Program-made: the position numbers and the translations under genes | Assembly (NCBI RefSeq): GCF_910592395.1 | Contig: NC_088315.1 | Coordinates: 2,296,501 to 2,360,500, forward strand | Direction: 5' to 3' | DNA length: 64,000 nt | From: Lineus longissimus | Lineage: Eukaryota > Nemertea > Pilidiophora > Heteronemertea > Lineidae | Part shown: positions 23,795-35,500 of the stretch, in pieces | How positions within the stretch are numbered: the first letter of the stretch is position 1 | Layout: the number at the start of each line of letters is the position of its first letter | The notes under the pieces: model-generated | Told to the model about the DNA's origin: nothing | What the model saw: the letters and a program-made list of their open reading frames with translations, nothing else | Databases searched by the model: none

Positions 23795-26700
23795 TCACAC
23801 ATTCGTCTCGTGAACTATTTCCAACATCCGGTTCTGAATCAACTGAGCCCGCAGAAGCCGCTTGAAGTGGAGACGTCTATCATTTGTGTAGTGGTCAGCT
23901 GGTCGGATAGTCTTAAGTGTACCATCTTCATCAATGCCAAGAAACAGCGCTGAAATGTTAGAAAGATTGAATGTTACAGCACAATGTGGAGTATTACAGG
24001 GGTGCTTCTCAGACGAAACGTGATTATGACGGCATATGAAACACGCTGGCGACTTTGTGGGAAATGTGTCGGTAGCGTGTCAGGATGGAGACGGGAAGCC
24101 GGTGGATCATCTGAATACACTTACATTTGTCTTTCGTCGTCTGAAGAACAATCGAGCCACCCTCGACACGTTTCAGGAAGAACATTCCAGGATCTGGTTG
24201 GTGGATCACCTTGTGGTCTTCGTCTATGTTTTGTTCCGTGGCATTGCCGTCCTAAAAGGAGAAGGCTTATGGTTACCCCTGCATTTTGATTGATTTCCGC
24301 GGTTCATGCGGCTACATGTGTCTGCCCAGAAGTTGTGAGGCACTCATTATCTGATCCGGGCTTGTCGCTCATAAGACAGTTATATGACTCCTTGAATAAT
24401 TGAATGGAAATCTTTTTACCGTGAAGGAGGCCAATGAAGTCCTCTCGTAATGCTCCACATTATCATGTAACTGTTAACACTATACATTGTGGTTCTTAGA
24501 GCGAATCCATCTTAAACAAAATGGGTTCAGATATATATGGCTTGAGGCAAACTGGTACCCGTGTCTCGCGACCAGTGTCAAGTTGGTGTGATGCGAAAAC
24601 CAGACAATGGAATCTTTGTAGTCAATAACAGCATTCAGTTTCAGCAGCATCTGTTCAAGAGTCTATTGTTTCTCTGCCCATTCTCCTCTTAAAAACTTAC
24701 TCTGATATCGACAACTGTTCGCTCTGCAGCAATCACTTTCTCGTTGTCCTCTTCATTGAACGGGAGTTTGATGACCAAAGGGTTCACGCTGTCACCACTT
24801 TGCAAACTGCTCACATGACTCCCTTTTCCCGTGTAGATGCCGTTGTAGATGTACATTGGGAACATGTCTGAAAGCAAGACGAAGTATGCCAGCTTAAATT
24901 TGTTGGTAGATGTTCACAAGTGACGAATGGAACTAGCAAGGCTTCCCAAGAAAATGATGAATTGGCAACCGGAGGGTGTTGGAGGCAAACTACGAAGGGG
25001 GCGATAACGAACTCGCTAGAAGAATGTTCGTTATTTGCACTAGGTGTTGACACAGACGGCTCACGACCGTGCCTGGAGGGATGATAGAAATGACAAGTTG
25101 CAGAGGTGTGAAAGAGTGTGAGTGGTACACGTATCTACAAAACGGGAGGTAACATCTTCAGGCCTATTCGCCAACCAGACCCTTGAACAACCAACAAACT
25201 ATACATGTATGTACCGCTAATAGCTCCAACCTTTAACAGGAGTGAAAAGTGACGATGGTTACCTTCTTATTCGCGGAGGTCGCAGAAAGTTACTTAATCA
25301 CTCAGCAAGAACTTCTATGTACTTACATCCCATTAATTCATCCTCGACCTTCAGGTAACCTCGAACTTTGATGCTGTCTCCATTGTCGCTGAAGATATAA
25401 TAGCTCTGCCCATCTTTCGTATATGCTGGCCTCATGATTACGACTCTGTCTGACGTCAGCAGCCTAACACATTCGACGATGTGGCCATCGTCATCTGTTT
25501 CAGCATTTGCGCATTTTCCCTGACTTTCTCTTACGTAGATATCAGCAAGTGTTCCTGAAGAGGGATAAACAGTTACCTTGGTCCAGCAAGGAGATGAAAA
25601 AGATCATTAGACTTACAGTGTATTTCAAGAACAGGATGGCATCACATGGGATAACAGTTCTTGGTAATATCTTGGCAAATTTCGAGTGTTTGGTTAACCT
25701 TTGAGTTATCACTGATGACGTCTATTACGAGGGTCATCAAATACCTGGTTGGTCATACTCTCAAGGTGTAAGCCACACAAAAAACACCCTGATTTGCGGA
25801 ATAGATGATCGAAGATCAAGAGTCGAGGCTTGAAACCTTTGTCGAAACGTACCAGTTCCATCAGACTTGAATTGCACGAAATAATAGACGCCTTCCTCAT
25901 TCTCGCAAATTTCATGGAATTTCTACAAATGAAAGAAAGACATTTGATTGAAAGATCATATAGCAAAAACCTGATCTCAGGATGCATCCAAGACATCTTG
26001 ATCAGAAATCTCGGCAATTTATTAGTGACCACAAAGCCCCGCAAATGCAGCAAATAATGACGATAAACCGTAGCCTTTTTGAGTTAGAAGGTAAACTTAC
26101 GAAGTTAGCGCTAGATCCCCGGTTTTCCATCCGCTCTCTACATTCTTCAAGCTTCTCAGCCAACGTATTACCATCCATTTCATAAGTCGGGGTTCCAGAG
26201 ATTTCTTCGAAGAGGAATCCGATCCTGAAGAAGAGGGAAGAGAGAGATTGGGTCATAACTCCATCACCAGACTGTTGGTAGGTCTTGACTACACTTCGGA
26301 CGCAGCTGGACCATGCAGCCTCGTCCTATCGCCCGGTATTGAGGAAAGATGATCAGGATGATGAAATGGACTGCATATAGGAGCCTAGTCCTGGTCTGTA
26401 CCATACAGCGGCATTGACATTCATGTGAAATAAGGGGCTCCATCCTCCTGGGATTGGCTGGTGGTTGGCAAGCTTTGTAAGGGAGGTTGACGAGGCAACA
26501 CACGGAGGGAAACCGTATTGTGGAAGTGTTCTGGAGCCAGGACGTTGATGACAAAAAGACACAAATCGACCTCTGGACCTACCTTGCATGAAGTTTATCC
26601 ATGTTGCTGTTGGGGATGACATTGGTTATAACATGGTAGAAGAAAAATGGCTCAACTGGATGAAACTGGTGATTCGGGTCCGGCACAAGAAGTTGGCAGC

Positions 26701-26875
26701 TTCTGATACTCGCTCCCCAATAAGAGCCACGATCCCCCCCTTGGATCAACTGGGGGCCAAAGTGCCCGGCAATGTTCTCCTTTGGCGCAGGGATAACCTC
26801 AATCTCCAACGACGACTCCTCAGTCGAGTTCATGGAGTAATAACCGCTCTCGTTGAGGCCTTCTGGGGCAGACAT
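23795..26875 (-). CDS. Beta-trefoil, IL-1/FGF-like protein B (leaderless cytokine candidate; 7 coding exons, 387 aa)
   Basis: Exons, 5' to 3': 26875-26583, 26224-26101, 25922-25853, 25554-25327, 24867-24701, 24251-24125, 23949-23795. It has no signal peptide. Residues 1-97 form a polar head (MSAPEGLNESGYYSMN...), followed by EEISGTPTYEMD and a short charged helix (AEKLEECRERMENR). The C-terminal half parallels protein A: QSYYIFSDNGDSIKV, MFPMYIYNG, NPLVIKLPF, PGMFFLKRVEGG (317 onward), and SLFLGIDEDGTLKTI (337 onward) followed by RRLHFKRLL. The last three introns match those of gene A in place and phase, which is strong evidence of common descent. The start is the first in-frame ATG, although the frame is open a little further upstream. 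The IL-1-like call is inference; an FGF-like or orphan trefoil identity is possible. Confidence 0.7.
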
Positions 26876-26935
26876 AAGGGTCGTTTGCTTTCGAGGGTCC
26901 AATCCTATGGAAGGCGATTTAGGAAGGCCAGAGGT

Positions 26936-27010
26936 GGTTTTCCCTTCCGTCTGATGTACAAAGCGATTGTGTACGATTGAAGAATTTCATTAGAATTATC
27001 GGTTTATATA
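26936..27010 (-). promoter_or_regulatory. Putative promoter/leader of trefoil gene B: TATA box and kappaB-like site
   Basis: On the minus strand, TATATAAA (complement 27003-27010) would place transcription start near 26977. GGGAAAACC (complement 26936-26944) then falls in the 5' leader, 61 bp before the ATG. The same 9-mer stands just upstream of the TATA box of gene A. Confidence 0.4.
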
Positions 27011-27310
27011 CGACTCTATTATAGGCCTACTGGGAAGAAAAATGGGGTCATACATATCAAGATTCTATAATGAGCTCATTATTTTTGATTTGTTGGACGA
27101 GAGGCAGCCAATCAGACTAACGCTACTGACATGACCTTGCTCAAGAACATCCTTGATGTATAAAGTCTCAATTTGTCATTTGATCAGATGAATTTTCTTG
27201 ACCTCCAGGAAAAGCCCATATCTAAGCTGCTCGTAGATCACGCCTACTGGTGGAGAAAGACTGATTTGGCCTGGCTGTGACCGTCTCATCTCACTCACCT
27301 TGTCAACACG

Positions 27311-27850
27311 GTGGAGCAGAATAGACTAGGGCCGGACACTTTTTCCAGGGGGGCATTTGTTACTGTTACACCGGTTCCAATGACCACTCGTACTCTGGAA
27401 AGAGGGCTGAGATTGCTCTGGGACTCGCTGGTCCCCACAGGCCCGGCTATAAAACACCGGCGCCCCGACATGGCGCCCCCAGAAGGAAAAGGAGACCTAA
27501 TCATAGAGATAGCTGTCAGCTCCGACATACACGTCCTAGCACGTGCGGAGGAGAAACTATCGAAGTGCCAGACGCTCGCAACAGACCTTGCCCGAACCAA
27601 CCCCGGTTGGAGGACCACAGTAGTCCCCATCGTAGTTGGGACCTTGGGCTCGGCCGTATGTTCTATACGGATGGAAGCTGCGAAGCTAGGTAAACTAACA
27701 CGGAGGAAACTCTCAATTGAGGAATGCCAAAGATCAGCAATCTTTGGAACTACACAATCAAGCACCGGGACTAAGAGCTACTGCTACTCCTGTTGTAACA
27801 TGGGTCACCTTTGTCCCCAGGATATTCTTCATCCCCATGGTTCACCTGGC
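27311..27850 (+). pseudogene. Truncated non-LTR retrotransposon (LINE), C-terminal coding fragment
   Basis: An open frame of about 180 codons contains KHRRPDM, LIIEIAVSSD, EEKLSKCQTLATDLARTN and VVPIVVGTLGS. This is the layout of the region downstream of reverse transcriptase in many invertebrate LINE polyproteins (hRPDxVxxD, LIDIAVPxD, VxPVVVGxLG). The RT domain itself is absent, so this is a 5'-truncated copy. It lies between trefoil gene B and the CH-ankyrin gene. Confidence 0.75.
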
Positions 27851-28454
27851 TAAGTTCCAATTCATCTTTTAGCATCAACATCTCCTATGACTCATCTCGC
27901 ACGTTAAAAATGCTCCAGCATGAAGCCTGAGCAGAAATCCCCCTACAAGCAGCCTAACATCAACTTCGAGGACCAGAGTTAGGCCTGGAAGAGTTTCCTA
28001 GCCCAGTGTCAAGAGTCGCAGAACCCCTAGAGCAGCAACCCAATGAAGAGAAGCTGTTAAGGGAAAATATGACCCAACTCCCTTCAAGCAGTGAGACACC
28101 ACTTCGGGGGAACAAGTGTGATGGTCCAAGATAAACACTTGTTTGCAATTGGTTGACATTGCCCTAATCTAACCCACATGCAAAATGTGCCTATTTTTGC
28201 CTATACGTAACCCACATTGGACCCATACATGGCATATTTGACCGTATTGCCCACACAAATACCTATATTGGGCCCACATTATTTGCTATCTGGGTTCGTA
28301 GATAGGAAGGTTTTGCAAGCCATTGTTGAACACCTTTGTTTGAGGGAACATCTCAGCAAGCTCTTGGTGGTTTGAAGAAAGGGCCAGCACGGGTCCATTT
28401 CAGCAAGTGCTTAGTAGCGTGACCATTAATAGACGGAATAAAATGTCAACAGCA
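27851..28454. other. Intergenic DNA after the LINE fragment
   Basis: No gene is seen. A run of CCCACAT/CCCATAC-type motifs (about 28170-28290) looks like a degenerate simple tail, perhaps the 3' end of the LINE copy. Confidence 0.4.
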
Positions 28455-28471
28455 AAAATATGTAAAATAAT

Positions 28472-28477
28472 TTTATT
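28472..28477 (-). promoter_or_regulatory. Polyadenylation signal of the CH-ankyrin gene
   Basis: AATAAA on the minus strand, about 1.05 kb after the stop codon at 29528. The AT-rich DNA between would be the 3' UTR. Confidence 0.5.
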
Positions 28478-29527
28478 TAGCCATCGCTATAAATTCGGAA
28501 CCATTCACAAATTTACACCACAAAAAGCTGTATCTGACAATAAGAATATCGTTAACATGATATCAATATTTTGACACTTAACCCGACCAGATAATTGTGG
28601 CTAACCGCACCATGCCTTCGCTCTGCTATTTGCAGTTAACCATGACTTCAATTACCACTATCAGTATCGACGTTGTAACTACTAAACTGGCTCAATCTTA
28701 AATCTAAATCTTAAACCTAAACCTTTCTGCACAAAGTTCGAATTCGCATGATTTTTTTGCTCCACCATGTTCATGTTTTGGCCCCCTTCTGCCAAAATAT
28801 TAGGCTAATGAAAATAAATGGGTTTACAGTACAAGGTACAATGTACTATTTTCTCTGTCGGCTATAAAAATGAGTATTTGGCAATCTGAATGAACTCAGT
28901 GAGTATCAGTTGTAAAAGGTCTACAGATTTAACATTTGGCAAGATTTGGGTTTGAAAATTGAATATATTCAAACATATTAATCTCATTAACTAGTAATCA
29001 GGGCTAGTAATCTAGCATAAATTGGTTTATAAAGGCATCATGTCTTGATGTAATATTATTTAGGATGTCAACCTATTTACACTATGAAATGGATATGCAT
29101 AAAGTATTGTAGAGAAATGATCATAGATATTTTGGCAATATGATAAAAGTATAAATTTTCATTCAAAATGTTTTCTAAACATTTGTATACAGTAACAGTT
29201 ATAAATTATAATCATAGATTTTATAAAATAATTCATCCTTTCTGAATCAGAAAATCAAACTGGGCAACAGTCCTACCATATCTCACACAGTGACCTACCA
29301 CTTTCTACGATGCAGAAGTTCAAATACACATTATGCAATTTGTGCAATTTTCTAGTTCCCCCAATATTTTGTCACAGCCCTTTATTATGAGTAATAGGCA
29401 TATGTGAAACAGATCGACCCACCAAAACCAGCTCAATTGCTTCTTTTTAGTATCTGTCCGGGTCCCTAATAACTCGAACCGTTCTTGTGTCATGGACTAA
29501 TAAATAAGTGTGATTCACGCATTTGTT

Positions 29528-32500
29528 TCAGTTTATCACATACTGTTGTTTGAGTGGGGGTAAGGACACTGCTGTTCTTGTCTCGGATCTGGGTGTAATA
29601 ACTGAGAACCTGCTCTGCATTGACCGCCCGGTTCTGATCCGACGATGTAAGGGTGTGGTGTTCGGAAGTCCATGGTAGGTGGTGTGGTGATCTGGGAGGC
29701 TGACATGCCCGAGGAAGAACGGGTTGCCCTTGACCTTCTTTGAGATAGCGCGAATAAGATCGCGGGAATGCTTGAGACTGTAGGCTGCAACGGAAGCCAG
29801 AAAATTTCAATGAAATTAGGCAGAAAATGGTAAAATTTATCAAAAATAAAACTGTAACAAATGGTATTTTCAAAAACTACTTATTTTGAGTTTTCCAAGA
29901 AATGGTCAGATAAATACATTCTCAGAATTCTTAAATTTTCAAATATCTGTGTCCAGGACTTGGTAACGAAGAGTTTTTGTTGGCTATCCATAGTCTTGTG
30001 GCTTCATCTCCCCTTCAATTATAGGTCGTGACATCATTCAATTACGTAAATGTGGCTTGTATTAGCTATTACCTTTTAGTCTCGCCTTGATTTCCTCTGA
30101 GAAATAACCACACTCAATCCACTCATCAAAGTCCAGAATACAGTCAAATGCTGTCAGACCTGCAATAGGATGTGAAGAAATAAACCAATTACTGATCACA
30201 ACTAGGAGCTAGGAGTTATCAGACAACAGCGTTACAGATGTTTTCATGGTTCCTGAGGTGGTCATTACCACAGCCCAAGAAGAAGAATGGTAACTCAGTT
30301 CTAGGTGTAGTACTATTTCTGTTGCTTGGAAGTCCTAGTCCTGCATGTAAAACGCCAATCACCCTACCATTAGGTCTACACTACTTTAATGACTTCATCG
30401 CGACGATTCCCAAACAAAACAAAAACCTGAATATACACTTTTACCTTGAACATTCTTACAGCGAACATTTGCTCCATAGTCGATGAGAATATTCGCAGCG
30501 AACTGATTGTTGCACTGTGTTGCAAAGAACAGCGGTGTACATTGGTCATCGTTAATGTCATCAATGTCTGCTCCATATTCAATGAGGAGTTCTAGGACAT
30601 CTGTGGAACCAACCATGCTAGCAGCATAGTGAAGTGCACTGAAATATAAGCAGCGTTGTAGGCTTATCTGCAGACAAAACACCGATTTCAGGCTATAATA
30701 GCATACATCATGACGTACTTGACCCATATACCAGTCCATTGAAGTGAAACCAAATACAGGTCAGTGAAAGGCCTTCCCCACATTTAGGAGCCAGTTGAAA
30801 TACAGCAAAGAACTTACGTATTTCCTCCCACATATCTTGGGCTAGGGTTGGCGCCGTGATCAAGGAGAAAGCGCACAACATCTGTCCTCCTCTTGCTAAA
30901 AATGGAAAGGGGAGAATATCACGAACTTGACCTTGACTTCAAATTGTGTCATTGTGCTCAATTGGTTTCATCATATGCATCAGACCATTGGTATAGCTTC
31001 TATCAAAGCTTTCTCTGTACCATTTTTTGGTGATTTTGTATGAATCATACTTTATCTGAATTTTCTTCAACAATAGCTCAAGTATTTTGATACTTACACT
31101 TTGATCTGCTCCGTGAGGATCCTCTGTAGAAGAATGTCTTGTTCACTATCCTTGAAGTTGATGTCATTGTCAAGCAACCTGGAAAGGATGAGCAATTAGT
31201 CAAGAATATGGACAATTAGCTTTTGTATGGTACTCAGGCTGGTACAAAGTGGACAAAAATCCACTATATCTCCATCATGACTACCTATGAGCATGGCATC
31301 AACACCTTCACCTTTACCAAAAACGCATATGGCGAGCAGCTCGCCTATCAATTCCTGCTTTTACCTACCATGTTGCACAGTCCAAGAAGTCATTGGCAAT
31401 GGCCAGATGCACAAGACTAGGTGGCGTACTGAGTTTCTCCTCCTCTAACGCTGCCTTGATTTTTCCATCAGTGTCGTGGTGAACGAGCAGTTTTATGACA
31501 TCATCGCGACCTTGCATGGCGGCACAATGGATCGGCATCAACGACTGAAAAGTACAAAGTTTGAAAACTTCAAATTCAGGGAAACAATCACATTGGTCCA
31601 CCCTGTGTATCATGGCTCTCTAAGACGGCAACCACCAGAAAATGGAAGTAGAGAGCCAGAAGGTATCTAGAATCTTTGAATTCTATCAAGGAACAACTCT
31701 GGTAATATTGTAACACAAAATGAAGTAAAAATACTTGGTTTTAGTTGTAGTCAATCTGGAATGAATGACGGATCTGAGAATACATATATGTCCCTCCATT
31801 ACATACCCTATGATTTCTAGCAGTAATGTTTGCCTTGTTCTCAAGAAGTAACTTGATGCATTCCGTCTCTGAAGATTTGTCCATTTCGCCGTAGCATTTC
31901 ACATGTAGAGGCATGTTTCCCTCGTGGTCTTCCGAGTTCACTAGGCCACCTGCATCAAGGAGAAGCTGAAAGGACATAGAAAGTGAAGTTGAGTTCATTA
32001 CGGTCTATTCTGAGAGAGCTTTAGATTTAAATCATGACTACACCGACATTGACATGAATTCGTTGGCCACTGGTAACAACCTTGAAGGGAAGAAAGCTGA
32101 AGGCTGATGTCTCCAGATTGAAAAATGTCATATTCTCACCTTTATAGTCTCAACATCCTTGGCCCTATGAAGAGGGGTGGCACCCTTGTAATCCTGTAAG
32201 TTCACATCAACTCTCAACTGCAACAGATCTTCAACGACTTTCACAGCGCCAAAATAAGCAGAAGTATGCAATAGCGTTGATCCATTTACGCATCTGCTTC
32301 TCAAATTGGAGAACTCTTGGACTCCCAAGACGTGGTCACGGACTAGCTTGGCTAATAACTCTGTGTCACCTTCCATAACCTTTGGTACCACTTGAGTGTA
32401 GTGCTCATAAACGCCTTAAATAAAAAGACAAAATGTACTGGTTACCTTTAGCAAAGGAAATAGCAGATTAGGTAATGTACCTGACCATTTCATTCTGGAA

Positions 32501-35500
32501 ACAGCAGACTGGGTAATGTACCTGACCATTTCATTCTGGAAACACCAGACTGGGTAATGTACCTGACCATTTCATTCTGGAAACACCAGACTGGGTAATG
32601 TAGCTGACAATTTCGATCTGGTGATTTAGGAGGAAATGATAAACAATAAACTTAGCAAATATATCAACTTTACTGCATAAACCATTAAGTGGAGTTTACG
32701 GCCAATTGGTTTGTATTACTGTACATAATACTTACTGGTGAGATGATGTCGAAATTCATCATTTTTGATGGCCTCCAATGGTGCGGTCCCCCGAATACTT
32801 TTGATGTGGACGTCACAGCCCCATTCTATGAGAAGCTGGAAGAAAGAGTCATCAAATCTTTGCTCAAATTGAATAAAACATACATGTAAGAGCTTATTCC
32901 TATTACTTTCTAGTGTTCCAAATGAAGCATAAATGTTCAGCTGGAGATAGGCTTTTTCCATGCAAATGGTTTTAGGAGAAATTTAAGTTCCTATATAGTG
33001 CTTTTATACTGTACAGTGACACCAGAGCACCCTATACTCACATGAGCAACACTTCTCTGCATACCTTCAATGGCAGAGAAAAGTGGTGTGTAACGGAAGT
33101 TGTTTTTTGCATCGACCTGCGCACCATTTTCTAGCAGGAACTGGACAATGTGCTGCAATAATGAAGAATATGTCTAGTCCTAGTAGGAAGTAACAGATAT
33201 GGGGGCTATTTTTGCATGTAAAGTACATTGGAAAAAAAGTTATGCCACTTCATAAACAGATTGCTTGGCTTAATGGTTAAGGTTGTCAGCCTCGAGACCC
33301 AGAGGTAGAAGTTTGAGACACAATGGTTCCAAACATCTCCTTTCAATAGGAATGACACAATAATAAACCCAAAGTTTCAGTAAGGAAATCCCACTTACAT
33401 AATGTCCCATCCTAGCTGCCCAATGCAGAGCAGTGTTTCCCGATGGGTGTTCACGGCAATTGATGAAAGACGCATTCGTTCGAAAGAACACAACAAGTTT
33501 CTGCACCGATTCAAACTCGTTGTCACGCGCTGCTCTGATGAACAGACGTTGCCATGTAAACATGTTGCCAGGGAATACTTGGTAGAGGAACTCCGTGCCA
33601 GACTTGAGGGATTTGTTCCTGGATGCGGCCTCGACATATATCTGAGAAAGTAAACAATAGAATGACATGCAGTCTGCTCAGTCAAAATCAGTCGCATATG
33701 GAAGAAAACATATCATTTTAATGGTAATTTTGTGCACAGTCAACTCATGGAAATAGCCCAAAGTCTGTCTTTGATCCAAAAGGCCTATTATTGACAGATC
33801 ACATATCTATGAAATACATGTAAAACATCCAATCATTATTTATATAGCCATACGTACATCATATTGTGGATAGTTTTCAGCATTCAACTCAACTACATCG
33901 TAGGCTGGAAGACGTAGTAAGCGTCGGATAGGCTCTTTGTTCTTTGCCGTAAAATCATCGATGAATTCACCACTGGCTTTGTGCCTGAGGATGATTCTCC
34001 TGGCATCACTAACTTGCTCCTTTTGTGTGACGTGGTAGAATCCAGAACCATTTGTTAAACTCTGAAAGAAGGCAAGACATTTTGTACAATTTGAACGGAG
34101 AGATTAAATGGTAAGGAGTAGATCAGTGGTGGCGGCATTCGTTTCACAATCCAAGAGGTATAAAGTTTGAAACTTGGCCTGTTGGAGTGGTGCAATGGAG
34201 ACATCAGCACCTGTCACCTCTGAGGTCTCGGGTTCGATTCCCTAATGTGCAATGCTTGTTTTAGGGATAAACCTTTTTCCAGTCTGAAAAAACGGTACAC
34301 TCCAGTATGGCTAGACTACCCTGCACTACCCTGCATCTCTTTACAGAGACACAATTGAAACTCAATCCAGTTAAAAGGTCAGAACGTGGAGACATACCAG
34401 GTTGATGACCATGGAGAGACAGATATCATTGATGGTGATATTCCGTGGAACTTTCAGGATATCAAACTTTTCCTTGATTTTCTCCCGAATTAACTTGTGA
34501 GTCTCTTTCTGTACAACGACAATATGGCTCATCCAGTCCTGACAGAACCGGATGTCAAACTTCTTCTCCAGTTCCAGTATGCCTGAAATATGATTAACTT
34601 ATCGTAAGTAAGTTGGTTTATTATAGTATAAGCCCAAATAGACGGGCCAGACAGATTTGACTACTGAGACACTCTTTACTCCAAAACTACTATCTCTAAT
34701 GCCAGAGACCTGGCGAAAAGGCAGTTTCAACAGACATAGTGCATTGCAATACATTACAGTGCATACCAACAATCACAGGCAAGGACAATGTTCCATAGCA
34801 AACTGGATAAATGTTATGCAAAGATTCAATAATCCTATTGTCCTATGTCTACAATGTCACTGATACGATCCACATGGTTGAAGGAACTGATTCAATGGGG
34901 ATTACATACCATCTCTGTATTCATCTTTGAGTTGGTCTAGCTCCTTTTTGCGTTTTAGGTGACTCGGCTGAGATTCTAGATCTAAATGGTCCAGTTCATG
35001 GTTAGCTTCACGGTCCAGCCGATTCAGCCAATCCTGTACAAGTAGAGATGAAATATTGAAAGAAAACAGTATAAATTCTCAACAAAATGGCTATCCACTC
35101 AATGCCCAAGTGTTTTGCAGTTGCCACAGACCTGGCCAATGACTTGAGGTAAACTGGATCCGAACGCATATCGTAAGCCATAATATTACTCTATTACTGA
35201 CATTATGAAGACATACAAACTTACATATCTGTCAACCACCGCCCTGCTCTGCCTGTACTTGTAGCCGACCATAAAGAAGAAACAAAAGTAAGCACACACA
35301 GACATGGGATCGGCCTCGACGAGATCCTCCGAATCAAATGGGTTGTCGGCATACATCATCTTCTCAAAGGCTCGTAAAACTAGATTGATGGTCCACCTGG
35401 GGTAATAAAAGGAACGGTGTAATGCCCATTCAAATATGCTATGAGGTGCCATTGAGGAAGAGGAATGAATTGGGACAGAACCACGTATGACAAGCACTGA

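Noticed and set aside
26588-26980. 130-codon plus-strand ORF opposite exon 1 of trefoil gene B
   Set aside because: Antisense shadow. The minus-strand reading joins in frame to six further exons with paralogy to gene A.
27295-27765. 156-codon minus-strand ORF
   Set aside because: Antisense of the LINE fragment, whose plus-strand frame has the family motifs.
34180-34260. Intact tRNA gene
   Set aside because: A and B boxes are present, but there is no cloverleaf or acceptor stem. Called as a SINE.
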